DNA from: Cristatella mucedo
Taxonomy: Eukaryota; Bryozoa; Phylactolaemata; Cristatellidae
Assembly (NCBI GenBank): GCA_009760855.2
Contig: WPIO01000028.1
Coordinates: 2,798,501 to 2,862,500 of the forward strand
DNA length: 64,000 nt
Direction of reading: 5' to 3'
Positions 32,280 to 44,970 of the stretch are shown one piece after another (the first letter of the stretch is position 1; the number at the start of each line of letters is the position of its first letter). The translations under genes were made by a program, and so were the position numbers. Below the pieces are notes generated by a model, which worked only from the letters and a program-made list of their open reading frames with translations, was not told where the DNA came from and did not search any database.

Positions 32280-33460
32280 TTGTATTGTGGTCTTATCTAT
32301 ATCCCACCTGGGTTTGAAGCTGATGAAATTGAAGCAGTAAATGTAACTCCCGTCAGTAATAGTAAGAATTCTTTCATTTCCTTCTCCCTAAAATTAAACA
32401 CTATGCGTTCAGCCTACTGCGACCCACTGGATAACAAAAAAAATTAATATTTGTATTATAATAAACGTATTCAAAAGCTATCACGGAGCAACTAAGTCTT
32501 CAGTTAAAGTGTTAAAACTTGTACTGTTACATTATTTAACAGCTTGGCCAGCTTGTAGAAAGGACTCTATTTGAGCCCAGCATTTGCTTAATAGTGTAAC
32601 GGTAAAATAAAACTGCTGGGAAACTAAAATAGTCATACATTTAAGCAGTGTGATTAATCAATTTTTATGTATAATGAAGCCTTCAAATTTTTTGGCTGGC
32701 GTCTGGCACCGTAACACTAATAACCAATATAGATTCGTTTCCAATAGCTGCTCCATTCAAGCTACCGTAATCTGGGAAAGCTGCTCTAATATGACATTTT
32801 GTTATTAGACTACCTATGCTGCTCATTCAAGTTTGTCCACTTTCTTTGAGCCATGTAGCAATGCCAATTTTTGATTAGATAATATCGGAATACGGCATTC
32901 AAATCAGGTCATTCATTTGTCACAATGTCTGTCGACTCTTAAAACTTGATCTTCCTCTACTTGCCATCATGAGCGAGAGGTTGATGCAAATCTCATTAGC
33001 TAAGCTTTTCTATCGTGAGTGTACCAATATACACTGTGTTCTGCACTTTCCAACGACTTGAGCTTTGTCTCCAACAAATAACCTATTGATTTCAAGGTTT
33101 CGCCACTCACATCGATGTTCAGTCATTCTCTTACTCCGGCTAATCAATGCCAGAAAATGCCGATTATGTAAGGCAAATTTCTACCCACTTTGATGTCATT
33201 AGTTTGTTTACCAGTGCCTCTAACGAACATACAATCACTTTAGACTACGATTTCAGCTCGAACACTTTTAACCAATGAAACGAACGCCCAAATAAATTTC
33301 TGACATGCCTAATGTATAGACACTATAAAGCAGAACAATGTCCCTCTATTTCTAGCTGCATAAGCTGGATCTGCGGGAAACGTCTTTTGTATGGCTATAT
33401 ATTCTCACTGTTTGCATGGCGTCAGGAAATACTTGATAAGTTTAAGGTGTAGCTTATGTA
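32280..33460. repeat. Unclassified repeat R, middle part
   Basis: Collinear with about 61690-62800 in the same orientation. Landmarks are ACCTGG...GATGAAATTGAAG, CAACTCCCGTCA-type sequence, TCAAGGTTTCGCCACT (32nd to 33rd kb and 62.5 kb) and GGGAAACGTC. No coding signal. Confidence 0.65.
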
Positions 33461-33501
33461 TGCTGACTAGGGATTTCTTCTTCGAGGGATCTTGAATTTG
33501 T

Positions 33502-33680
33502 TGGTGAGCCGTGATGGTGCAATAGGTAAGTAATGAGGCTGCTATTTGCTACCTTGGTTCCGAGGTCGTGGGTTCGAATCCTGTGTGCAAACCTTTATTG
33601 CCACTGCTGTCGGTGGCGATAGCCATCAAGAATCCTCCGTCGCTACACAAAAGAGGCTGCTAACACAGCTAGCATTTTTT
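33502..33680 (+). repeat. SINE B, best-preserved head
   Basis: A-box-like TGGTGCAATAGG (33515-33526) and a consensus B box GGTTCGAATCC (33571-33581), 56 bases apart, mark a pol III promoter derived from a tRNA. The body hairpin (GCCAC...GTGGC, about 33600-33617) and GATAGCC follow, then AAAAGAGGCTGCTAACACAG and an AGCATTTTTTT end, which could act as a pol III stop. Confidence 0.85.
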
Positions 33681-33817
33681 TAGAACTTCTTACTATTTAT
33701 ATTGTGGCTCTCGCTAGCATGGCGCTTCCACCTGATCTCTCACTTCGGTGTTCTCTTGCGTTTCCTCAAATCATAAGAAGTAAGAGCAAGATGCTATTTT
33801 TACTTATTGATTTTAGC

Positions 33818-34235
33818 AAAGGAGACACGTGCTCAAACCTCTAGGACTGGAAGACGAGCCTTGCAGCCACATTCATATCCAGCTGCAGCGGCCTAGTTGC
33901 TTTCTTTGGCAGCTCAGCCAAAAGGAAACTATGATGATCTAGCTGAGAAAGAACTAAGGAGCTAGTTAAAGCTTTTGCAAGCCACTTTAAAAGACAACGC
34001 CAAATTTTAAATAGGGATCGGACGTGATAGCTAGCTGTAGAAGCAGTCTTATGAATTAAGCTTTGCAAAATTTAAGCAGCTGTCGAAAACGACAGCTATA
34101 TTTCGAGCATGCTGCGATGGTCTCACAACAGCATCACCTATTGGAAGAGCAATTTTTTTTAATCTACCCACACGCTTACGAAGCCCTACGAGCAAAAGTT
34201 CGGTTTACTGTCATTACGGCTGCATAGCTATCTCA
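33818..34235 (-). mobile_element. LINE B internal fragment
   Basis: Matches 28596-29000 of the main copy: CAGCTGCAGCGGCCTAGTTGC, GCAAGCCACTTTAAAAGACA and GGATCGGACGTGATAGCTAG segments in order. It covers the region after the RT active site. Both the 3' tail and the 5' half are missing. Confidence 0.85.
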
Positions 34236-34559
34236 TTCGGTTGGCCATCAATGTAAAGTTAAGCACGAACGAGAACATGAAGCTGATTCTCTAGAGACTA
34301 CTTTGAGCCTCCAGACAATAGTTAAAAATTCTGAAAGCATACACATCTGGCTCGTAAGTAATAGTAAAAATAATAATACACTTTATGATATGCCTTTATT
34401 GATGAAGGGCAGTCATCTTACGTCTTTAAAGGCATCGTTATTAAAGACGTCATATTTTAAGCCGATGCAGGTAGCAGCTACAGCTTGCAGTTAGTGCGAC
34501 ACTTAGAGTCGATACACAAGAAATGGCTAGTAATAAAGAGTTTTAAGTCAGTATTTAAA

Positions 34560-35341
34560 ACGTTCAGTCTTTCTGGAATTCCTCGAGCCAGCAGTGCTGT
34601 AGCAAGAAGGTGAAGCTTGTCAAAGACGGGTTCAATAGGCAAGTGCAAGTGAAAGTGAAGAGGCCTATGTGCCATAAAGAGAATATTCAGGTAAACGCAA
34701 CTCTTGATGGACAGCAAATTCAGCTCAGACACAAGCTTCGTGACATACTAGATATGCTACTGACGGAAGAATAGAACAATTGTTGAGTTTGGGCACTGGT
34801 TTTAGATAATTTGAAGCGCTAAACCAGAGTTCTGCAACCGATTAGATGAATATCAGCGATTACAGATGTGTCTAATGTCAAGTATTTGCTTGCTCAGTAA
34901 TTACAATTGCTGCACAGCACAAATTTATCTCCCCTGTGGATGTTTCTGCTGCACTACCTGCAGAACTCTAGCCAATTAGCTAAGCCACTAAGTGGCTAAG
35001 CGTAGTGAATGATTAGAACAAATCACTTGGCACAATTGACCCCTTAAAAAAAAACATTTCTGACAGGTGCGCCCCAAAGGCCTGGTAATTACAGTACTTG
35101 GTATTACAAATTGATCATAAAGAACTGCTTTAAGGGAATAATGGTGACCAAGTAAAAGGACCTGATTAAGTACTAGAAATATGTTTTCCTTGTTTAGCCA
35201 TAATAAATCTCATTGTACGTCGACGTTGCTACTAGCCATTCAGCACTGATGTGAATTGTATGTTCCTTAATATCTGCTAGGTAGGTAATCATACAATTCG
35301 ACCACTAAGAAAAATCACCAAGGAATCGCCTAAACATATTT

Positions 35342-35421
<80 letters not shown>

Positions 35422-35890
35422 GCTCATAGCCCTTCAGTATTACACTGCCGATAACTTAGTTTCCTTCTAAATTTATTGCCAAGGTAAACTTTAGTGGTCA
35501 ATTTAATTGTGGTATTAAGAACCGGCCCTATTTAGATGCTGCTGGATTGAACACTATTTAGTCTCGACCTGAAACGTTGCTCAGTGAACTTTAAGATATA
35601 GCTCAGTACGCAATTCGTGGCAGCTTTCTCTATTTGGCACCGTATCCCTAGACCAATAAGACAGTACTAGTGATCACAATCAGATACTCAATCGTTGAAG
35701 CACTTACCGTTTGAAGTGACCTATGAAGCGATCCAACCCAGCTGGTCGTTTGGGGCTTGGAAGAGAGAAGCCTTCAGCGAGATGGTTAACCGTTCGATTA
35801 GTCTCTATGCTGGCTAACGGGAAGCTCTGAGTCATTGTGCTTAACTATTCCTGGAATCCTTCTCAAGTTAAATGAGCATCCACATCCTGG
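34560..35890. repeat. Unclassified repeat F, copy 1
   Basis: Collinear with 40430-41690, same orientation. The clearest landmark is CAGCTGGTCGTTT (35739-35751 and 41537-41549) preceded in both by a CACTTACCGTT segment and followed by TCTATGCTRGCTAA. An AT microsatellite is present only in this copy. No coding signal; LINE A starts directly after it. Confidence 0.65.
35350..35419. repeat. (TA)n microsatellite
   Basis: Thirty-odd TA units with two CATA interruptions, absent from the paralogous place near 41.19 kb. Confidence 0.95.
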
Positions 35891-35894
35891 TTAG

Positions 35895-37180
35895 ACTTAT
35901 GACAACTGGGTTAGAAACTGTGACGCTCACCACAGAGAAGCTTAGCTGTGCATTTTTGCACTAGCTGTAAATGCCGTAGTGCACAACCATTACACAACCA
36001 GCACAACCAGTAGCAGTTACAGAAGTCATGACGGGATCTCAAAAATGCATGAAACAATTTAGATGTGGTATTCCTGTCTAAACAAGCCCGAAATCTACCA
36101 ATGCTATGTAACTAAAGTAGGCAGACGACTTTGGTGCTGATTTAGAAGTCTAATGAAAGATCACTTTGGACCATAGCATCTTTATTTCGCGCAGAGTCGA
36201 CATGACGTCTCGGCAGAAGAGATTTTCAGGGTTAACCTTTCCAATTAATTGGATCCCAATTTGTTTGTCGATACTGAGTAGGTTGGTTCTGTTATCACTT
36301 AATTGTGGAACGTTCACTACCATCCTTGTGCAAACGTCAATAATAATATAATTCTTTTGTAATGCGCCCTAAGAGTACTTAATCTATATTATACGCTTCG
36401 CAGATGCATCGGTGCTCGAGCCTACGACCTTAGCCAGGCCTCGGTTGAGGCAAGCACCTTAACCATTGAACCAAACCCGCTCGGCTAATCAATACATACA
36501 GCAAGGAAGTTAAGATAGTTCAACGGGCTGAAGGGCTGGGAGACATCAGAGAGAAGAGCAACGGAGTGTCTGCAACCTTGAACTGAGTTAATACCTGAAC
36601 CATTGCAAAGCAGAGTCAGTGACGCTCAGACAGATGAAAGGCTTACAAGAAGGACTTGGTGATCGACAGTATCGAAGGCTCTGCTGAAAGATTGGGCAAA
36701 ACAAGCAGGGATACTCTACTTAAGTCTGCATTGGTAAGTTGGTCGTTATGCATCCATCCCCATGCTGATTCTGTGGAGTGATTACCTCTAAAATCAAAGT
36801 TAATCTTACTAGCAAGTTTTGAAGTTTTAATATATGAGTTCGGCTGGTCTGCCATGAATCGATCCAGTGCCTTTTATAGGGAAGGTAGAAGGGAGGCTAT
36901 GTGCACGTTGCTCAAGTTCTCTTGGTTTTTTGCTGATTTAATAAGTATTGGTAGACTGCAGTCTTTTTGAAAGATACTGGGACATGACCAGAGGCTCATG
37001 CCAGATCTGAAATGTGATTTGTGCATGCCAGCAACATATCAATGCATCATAGAAGCCGGGCAATGGGAATATGATCCAAAAGATTATTACCTTATTTTGA
37101 CAGTAGCAAACGCAATAAATTGGGTTTCTAGCCTCTTTTATAAAGCTGAAAAATTATTTGAAAAGCAGCTGGTGCCTTGG
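35895..37180 (-). mobile_element. LINE A internal fragment with nested SINE A
   Basis: Runs from the C-terminal region (GACGCTCACCACAGAGAAGC, matching the 'gacgctcacgacagacaagc' type segment of other copies) through the reverse transcriptase (ACTTGGTGATCGACAGTATCG; AATATATGAGTTCGGCTGGTC) to the linker. The 3' UTR and hairpin are missing at the left and the endonuclease at the right. The minus-strand frame 36643-36855 contains NFDFRGNHSTESA and LSRVSLLVLPNLSAE, decayed RT motifs. Confidence 0.85.
36343..36487 (-). repeat. SINE A, full length, inserted in LINE A
   Basis: Head (GCGGGTTTGGTTCAATGGTT on the minus strand), GGCTCGAGCA box, 3' hairpin with several substitutions, AT-rich tail. It is among the more diverged copies. 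LINE A sequence flanks it on both sides. Confidence 0.85.
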
Positions 37181-37294
37181 CGCTAACTATCAATATGTAT
37201 CCAAGCAAATAGCGTCTTGAATCAAGCTGGAGTGATAAGGTGTTCAGTCGCAACATAGCTTTTCACAAGACAACAACATCAGAAGCACAGGCAA

Positions 37295-38440
37295 ATCCTC
37301 CTAACTATAGGGGGCAGCACTATAATTTTTTTATGTCATCATAAGGAAGTAACACATCAAGGGTTGTAGATGGGTTCGTTGCATCCCATTTAAAAAATTT
37401 ACCTTCTCTAGTCTTCCGGTGTTAGCCATCGGGTACATAAAGTTGATGGATACTTCAGCAGCTAGGCTTGGCTGTCACAAAAATTATACTTTCACATTCC
37501 AGAGTCTGCCACCAACCAGTACTGAGTCTACAGAAAATAAACTAACGAAATCAACGTTTCGCTTCTCGCGTTTAGGGTCTCTTATTATCTAAATACTTAC
37601 CTATCAGGCAGCCTTCCAACAGATAGCTTAAGTTGAATTGCGTCGATAATAACAAACCTATATTGATAAGGTTAGAATTCATCCAAATCCAGAAAATAAC
37701 TGCCGAATAAATTCATGACATTACTGGCTTATCGACAACTAAAAAGAGGCAAAAAATCACTTATTCTTTCAAGTGTACGCTCAGTTAATGTAAATGGTCT
37801 GTGGCATGGTAACACATGCTGACGTTTTACATATTTTCATTAATCACCTGATAGAGTATCTGTGTAGCATATTTAAACTGTCTAGTGATCTAGCTCTAAG
37901 AGGGCACATTAGAATTTTAATAACGTTGTTACTGTCATTGTTATTGTGCTAGTGCTTTCACATGATTTCTCCTGGATATACTGTTGAGGTTCCATAAGTC
38001 CTTGGACGGTTTGGTAAGATCAGACTTATCGGTTCTAATGATCCCATGCCCACGTGGTTTCTTAAGACAAAATATATGCTATTGGATAAAATTTCAAAAC
38101 TTAAATATTTAAATAACCGAGTGAAAATGGTTGTTACAACTAAGCTTTATTATTCTCAAATGGTTATGATGCCATCTAAATCACAGTTGCACGAAATATG
38201 CCAAGTAAAATCAAAATTTCAGGTAAGTAACTATGATATAGTACTGGTATTCGCTTAGACAGACTCGTTCATTCCAAATAATTGTCGTTTTTGCAATAGA
38301 CTAGCTGAATAGTTAACAAGGGTTAAAACAGGATTTTTCACCTTTTTTAATGAACAGCTACTCTGAGGTTTCCAGCTCAATATCTAATCTTTTCCTTACG
38401 CTAAATCTTTAATTTTAAAGCCAGCAGTGGCAGACATGTG
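37295..38440. repeat. Unclassified repeat R, right part
   Basis: Collinear with 62255-63350, including a 16-base identity ACTTCAGCAGCTAGGC (37452-37467 and 62391-62406) and CTGTCTAGTGAT with GAGAGGGCAC or AAGAGGGCAC just after. Part of it also aligns with 32.9-33.46 kb. No coding signal. Confidence 0.7.
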
Positions 38441-39136
38441 CCATCGACCTGTATCATTTTCTTAAGTCACAGTATGTAAATTTAAGTGCAATAAAAAAAT
38501 TAAACTCTGTGCAATGATCCTTGTTGGTTTTGACCGTTGAGGAAAGGACCTGCTTTAACTCATTACCACAATTAAATCTAGCCGTAAAATAATCATTGTA
38601 ACAGTTTTGAAATAGTCCAACCTCTTTTAGGTTTTTTCAGTATGAAATTTTACATGACGAAAAAAGCTTCACGATTGGCTGTCGGTGTAGCCGGTTCACA
38701 AACTATATAGACTGCTACAGTAACCCAAGAGTTCATCTACTTTGCATGTACACATTGCCTCAGCTTAACCCTACCTACCCCGAGGAGCATCCAAAACTAC
38801 TTACAAAAATGACAATACGTTGCTTGTATAGGAACCAAATGGGAAAATAAGCCTATGTCCTCGAGCTTTAGGACTCACTCAACAATTATATACTGCGAAT
38901 TATTAATGCAATGTGTGGTATAAATCAATTAAAATATACATATATCAATAAAAAAGGCAGGCTGAAGAGTGCAAGAATTTACTAAGAGCCACGGTCAATA
39001 ATAACTCTTGCAAATGCAAAAGATCGAGAGAAGATGGGCTGCAGCCTAATAGTAAAATATAAAAATTCACTGGCTGACCAAAACAACTGACAGAAATAAA
39101 ATAGGCTGTTAGTTGCGACTTAACATACATTGAGTA
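38441..39136. other. 0.7 kb without recognised features
   Basis: AT-rich sequence between repeat R and a LINE A tail; no match or motif recognised. Confidence 0.4.
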
Positions 39137-40420
39137 ACGATAATAATAATGGTAGATATGCACTTGATAAAGCGCCCTCAGAGAACCCAATTTCTTTCTA
39201 GGCACTTTATATTTGCTGCAAAGAGAAACCCGATTAAAAGGTGAGTAATATCATGCTTCATAAACACCATGAATAACAGGGTTAGGGATGACATGCAGGG
39301 GGTCAGCATGCAAGTGTGATAAGTGGCAGCATGCACAGTGACAGCACCCACAAGCACATGAAGGATGAATCACAAGGACCTACTAAATGATCCCCTTAAT
39401 AGGTGTGTTTTTAAGTTCTTTATAAATGTGGTCAAGTTAGGGTATTTTCTGACGCCAGTCGGAAGTGAGTTCCAGGCTTTGGAAGCATACGAACTAAATG
39501 GACTTTCACCAAAGGATTTGAGGTTTGCACTAGGTATTGGTGAACTGTTGGATTCCGAAAAGCGAGTGGTACGATGATGCGGGAGCCTGATGGGGGAGCA
39601 CATCTGAGAGATAGGCTGGAGCCAAGCAATTAGGTGACCAAAAAGTGAGCAACAAAACCTTGAATTCGATCCGTTACTTGTCTGGCAGCCAGTACAGGTC
39701 GGCGAGAAGTGGTTGGTGTGGCAACTGCGATGCTCATGACAAATAAGCCTAGCTGCCGAGTTTTGCACCAGCTGTAATCTCCAGATTGCACATACCAGAA
39801 AGTAGTAAGTTAAAGAAAAGAAGACGGGATGTTGTGAATGCAATGACCAACTTAGCTGTGGTATCCTTATCTAAACATGCCCGAAGTTTTATGCAGCTGA
39901 AAGTAGGCGGACTTGATTATGAAGCTGATGTGGTCGTCTGTGGAGAGGTCACTTTGGAACGTGACACCTAGAGTTTGGGCTGATTCAACAGGAGATATGC
40001 TGGCAGAGCCATATTTGAGCGTCAGCCTTTCCAGTTTCTGAATCGCATTGGGCTTGTCCGTAACTAGTAAATTAGTTTTATCATCGTTTTGTTTTATAAA
40101 TTTTTCTGCCATCCATATGAGGATGTCATCAATACATGCAGAAAGTGAGTTGAGAGAGTTAAAGGTGCTCGAAGGCTGGGAGGGATCAAAGCAAATGTAC
40201 AATTCAATGTCATCCACATAGAGCTGAAAGCCTAAATTGTGCTTGGCAATCACAACTGCAAGAGAGAGAGTATTAACTGTGAAAAGAACTGGATCTAGCA
40301 GGGATCCCTGAGGTACCCCATATTTCAGTGTAGATTGGCATAGTAGCTGAAGCTGGTTGTGGTTTCCAGACTCACCATCAATACAGCAGGAATAACTAGT
40401 AATCCGAAGATTTTACTCGG
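39137..40420 (-). mobile_element. LINE A, 3' half with longest C-terminal frame
   Basis: AAT-type tail, 3' hairpin, 3' UTR, then two long minus-strand frames. Frame 39370-39843 (157 codons) reads LQLVQNSAARLICHEH near its start and SSYASKAWNSLPTGVRKYPN near its end, the standard C-terminal region of L2-like ORF2. Frame 39867-40253 has FQLYVDDIELYICFDPSQPS with the active site as YVDD (40209-40220) and SLSACIDDILIWMAEKFIKQ. The copy is truncated just upstream of the active site, at about GDPRGTPYF. It is one of the less decayed LINE A copies. Confidence 0.9.
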
Positions 40421-40429
40421 TGCGAAAAA

Positions 40430-41690
40430 TATTATGCCTTTCTGTAAGTCCGTGAGATGGTAATCCATTATCACGTAGGTGAAGCTTTATGGAGATGGTC
40501 AGATATGCGATGCAAGCGAGATATAGCTGCCCATAAGCCTGAGGGAGTATATTGAGTGAAATGTGACTTTTGAAAACCAGTCTGTTTTGCTCATACAGGA
40601 GCTTTGTGTTGCACCACGTAGGCTCATGATGGCAGGAAAATTTAATAGGTGATTGTTGAGCAATAGTGCTCGTTTTAAACCATTTGGGGCACATAACAGA
40701 GGCCCTGTACCAGAACAGTGAATCTCAGCTCTGAGATATGTATCCAGTATCTGGTTTATGCTTGGAAACTAAATGCCTCACCTAGTACATGCTGATTACC
40801 CCAGCAGATTTTTCCGCAGCAATATCTTTACAGTAGTATAGAAAACTGTCTGACCCTCTAAGCGGCTAATGGTAGATAACGATTGCAGCAAACCACTGGC
40901 ACGAATGATCACTTAAAAAACAGGTTTAACAAATGTACTGCTTAATTCCTGCTTATTACAGTAGTTTGTAGGACGCGTTTCATACATTGAGAATTACGTC
41001 AAGCAAGCAATAGTGAATTACAATGAGTACCTCACAAGGCGGAGTGCTATATTTTCTCCGCCTGATCATCTGAAATATCAATACACTTGGATGCTGCTGA
41101 CAGCCATTTAGCTGAGGTGTACGTCCCTAAGTATGTGCTACGTGGGTAAGCTAACAAATCAACTGCTAAGACTCGACGCCCAAGGGATACCCTAAAATAG
41201 GTCATGTATACAGTGATCTATTCATCAGCCTTCATGATTATACTCTCGATAGCTCAATTTCCTTCAGCATTGTTCGTAAAAGTAACGTTTCCAACTCACT
41301 TTTACTGTTCCATTAAGACATGGCAGCAACCAGACCCTGCTGAAATGCTGTATGATCAATACCGATCTGAGACACTGCTCACTACATCTTGAGACGCAGC
41401 TGAATATTCAGTTATTGAATGTCTTCCTATTTTGTCTAGTAATTTCTGGATCAACAAACACTACTCTGGAGGAATATCAGAACCTGCACAAACAAAGCAC
41501 TTACCGTTGGAGCTGACTGATGCAGCTCTCTTGCCCCAGCTGGTCGTTTCGTGCTTCTCAGCAGAGTAGCCTTCACCTAGATGAGTTAACCTTTGTTTAA
41601 CCTCTATGCTAGCTAAGTGGAAACTCGGAGTCATTGATGCTACCACATTTCTAGGAGCCTGCTCAAGTTCAGGGGGCAGTCACTTGCTGC
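40430..41690. repeat. Unclassified repeat F, copy 2
   Basis: Collinear with 34560-35890. It lies between a LINE A copy on the left and the tandem duplication on the right. No coding signal; open frames inside are not conserved in the other copy. Confidence 0.65.
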
Positions 41691-43145
41691 TTCGACTTTA
41701 AAGTACTGACTTAGGTATCTACCAATGCTGTGACCTTTGTTTACAAGCAGGTGCACTTACACTTATTCCACGGATTCCATTACAGCCCAGCAGTAAATTA
41801 GACCTACAACGGAATATGAAGCGAAATCACAACTTGGACTGTCAAGAAAATCAAGCCATGCACCACCTAAAGGAATTACGAGTCTTATCTAAGACTTCAG
41901 ACAGCTCCATCCCTGCTCTATAGCTAACTCAATAACGCCCCTGCATCCACTCTTACTGTTTGAAGTCAGTCTGTTTTTTAAATGCTGCATTTCTCTTCCG
42001 TTCTCTAGGTGAGTGATTTGAAGTATGTTGCAAGCGAAAAATAGCTTACACATCTTAATGGAGACGTTCAGCCAAGATAATCATAATTGCAACATTCTTT
42101 ATAAAGCGTCCTCGGAGAAGTCAATATCTTTCTATGTGCTATACGTTTGCTGCAAAGGAGACACGAAGGAACGGTTTTGAACTACATGCTTGTTAAACAA
42201 AAATGACAAAATGGTGAGGAATGACATGCACATGTCAGCCGGCCAGAGTCATGTGGTCATTGGCAGCATGCACAGTGTCAGCAAGCAGTATCAAATAAAG
42301 ACAAATCCAAGCGATCCATAAAATGCTTCTGCAAATAGGTGGATTTGTAGTTGTTCTTAACTGTGATCAAGTCATGGTGGTCGTGAGAGAAGTCCATACA
42401 GATTCCCAGGCTTAGGGCTAATATGAACTAAAAGCACGGTCTCCAAAGGATTTGAGGTTTGTATGACGTGAAGGCAAACATTTAGACTAACAAAATGGTG
42501 TCGGTACGATTTTTAGCATGATAGGGCAGTATATCTGATAGGTAGGTTATAGCCAAAGTATGAAGGAACCTGAAATTGAGCGACAAACCCACTGAAGTCG
42601 ATGCTTTGCTTGACTGGGAGCCAGTGCAGGTCGGCGAAAAGGAGTGTAATGTTGCTACTCGGACGGTCAGGACAGGTAATGCTAGCTACAAAGTTGTGCA
42701 CCAGCTGTGGGCCATGATTGCTCTTATCTTTAGACCAGAAAGCTGCTACATAGAAAAAGTAAAGTAGTTCATGCATTTTATTTATGTCTAACGCTCATTA
42801 CGGTCAACTTTCCTTCATTAGTGGTATGGGTGTGGAAAACAATGCTTCATTTTCAGCGATTGCAAATTCTGACCTCGTTAATTGCATTTATTTTAGAAGT
42901 CAGTCATGCCTAGATTAGATATTATCTTATAGTCAGCTCTTCTGTGATCATTGGTAACAAAGTAGTACTTGCATTCTGGCCTTTTAAATCTACCTTTAAA
43001 CTTATTCGAGCAACATTCAGTTAAAATTGTGTGCACTTTGAAAGGCCTCTCGAAGCTTCATATCGTGGTGTAGTGATGCATAGGCAGTCTCTCGCTTCAA
43101 ACCAGCAACTTCTTGCTACACAAGTACCATCCTCTGTGGATCCTT
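41691..43145. repeat. Tandem duplication, unit 1
   Basis: About 1.46 kb unit repeated next to itself. Landmarks common to both units: TTTAAAGTACT..CTTA, GGTGCACTTACACT (41750-41763 and 43246-43259), the LINE A fragment, and ATCGTGGTGTAGTGATGCAT near the end. The offset between units varies from about 1465 to 1496 bases through indels. Confidence 0.8.
42085..42778 (-). mobile_element. LINE A 3' fragment within tandem unit 1
   Basis: Decayed tail and hairpin (ATAAAGCGTCCTCGGAGAAG), 3' UTR, and C-terminal region ending at AGAAAGCTGCTACATAG. Minus-strand frame 42513-42776 keeps the HWLPVKQSIDF element typical of L2-like ORF2. Its partner at 43545-44228 has the same ends, so one insertion was duplicated. 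Confidence 0.85.
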
Positions 43146-44610
43146 CCTTTGTGGACCTCAAGTTGAGGGAACATTCACTTTCTCCTTAGACTTTTAAAGT
43201 ACTAACTTAACCGTCTACCAATTCCTTTACCTTCGCTTACAATCCGGTGCACTTACACTAATTCTATGGACCCCATTAGCAGCCCGGCAAGGCATTTGAC
43301 CTGGATAAAAACATGAAGCTAAATTGCAACTTAGAGGGTTACGCAAATCAAGCGATGCTTGGCATACAGAAATTACCCGTCCCGTCCAAGGCTTTAGACA
43401 GCTAAAAGTGATCTATAGCTCCTCATAGTTAGTCTATCTTGTAAATAGGGTATTTCATTTCTGTTTTCTCGGGTACAGATCTGCAGAATGTTATAGTCAA
43501 CCAACAACCTTTGCCTATTAATAGAGACGCTACCCCATCATAAAGGAATTACAATAGCATACTTGATAAAGTGTCTTCGGAGTACTAAATCCCTCTGTAG
43601 GTGTTTTACAGTTCCTGCAAAGGAGACACGATCTAATGGTTGGTGGTAGCACGCTTGATAAAGAACAAAAATGATATGGCCAGTGGTGACATGCATTGGG
43701 TCAGGGTGCAAGTATGGTTAGTGGCACCACCCACAATGTCAGGATTCATAAGCACATAAAGGAGGAATCATAGGGACCCAATATATACTGTGATACATAA
43801 ATGCTTTCTCATTTCTTCTTAAATGAGTTCAAGTCAGGGGATGTCGTATCAGAAGTCTGGAGTGAGTTACATGTTCTTGGGAACATATTAACTAAAGTAC
43901 GGTATCCAAAGGATTTGAGATTTGTAATATGTATATGTGAACTATTAGATTCAGAAAAGTGGGTATGACGATGCTTAGCCTGGCGAGGCTGTTGATCATT
44001 TGTTCAGGTTGTAGCTAAATAATATAGGACCCAAAATTGGCGAAAAAACCTTGAAAATGATGTGTTACTTGACTGGGAGCCACTACAGCTCGGCTAGAAG
44101 TGGTGTGACGTGGCAACTGCAACGCTCATGGCAAACAAGGCTAGCTGCAGGGATTTTCGCTAGCTGTAATCACCTGATTGCAAAGGCCAGTATAGCAGCA
44201 AGAAGTTTTATAGAAACTTTAAAGCACTTAATAATAGTTTATCTATATTCCAAGCTCATTACACTCAACTCATTTCATTAAGGTATGGCACGAATCTGGG
44301 AAAAACGGCTTTATCCTGCAGCTTGTACGAATTCCGACCATGTTACTTGCAATAATTTTATAACGTTGTCATGATTAAATATAGATTTGAGAACGCTGTC
44401 ACGATATAGGCCCATACTCAGCTCTTCCTTGGTCAATGGTAACCAAATAGTATTTGCATTCATTCTTATTAGACATATTATAATACTGAGCAGAGGGTAA
44501 AACCTGGTTAACATTATGTGTACTTTGACATAACTCTTCTACCCTCATATCGTTGTGTAGTGATTCATTGGTAGTCTCTTACCTCCAGTTAGGGAGTAGT
44601 TGCGACACAA
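43146..44610. repeat. Tandem duplication, unit 2
   Basis: Second unit, collinear with 41691-43145 and strongly diverged from it, so the duplication is old. Confidence 0.8.
43545..44228 (-). mobile_element. LINE A 3' fragment within tandem unit 2
   Basis: Same segment of LINE A as 42085-42778, with the same left and right flanks. Hairpin, 3' UTR and C-terminal region; no open frame. Confidence 0.85.
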
Positions 44611-44970
44611 GCCCTTACTGTGTGTACTCATGATTGCGCTGCATATTTCCTCAATTTCTTGGACGATAGCCGTATCCTATATCGAGCTGCCGTGTCAGAT
44701 TTTATATTTCCCACCTTCATATAGATCCTTGTCCATTCTTGTACCTTCCTTAATAGGGAAACTCAGCTACTGCTGTTGGCTCTCAGTTACATACACGATA
44801 GTAATAACAACAATAGTATTATTACTAATAAAATTTCAATTATTTATAAAACTATTATAGTGCCCAGAGACATTAGTGTTGTTCTAGCTACTTTACAGAT
44901 TATTTGCCAAAAACATTGCCACATGATTTGTTTGGTGGTAACATCTGATAGTAGCAGGCACTGTGTCTGT

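Noticed and set aside
33515-33581. Possible tRNA gene (consensus B box GGTTCGAATCC)
   Set aside because: No acceptor stem or anticodon arm can be closed, and the sequence continues into the SINE B body found elsewhere; it is a SINE head.
35425-35530. Sequence next to the TA tract resembling a decayed minus-strand SINE A
   Set aside because: The paralogous stretch near 41.22-41.33 kb in repeat F copy 2 carries the same bases, so it belongs to repeat F; SINE similarity is weak.
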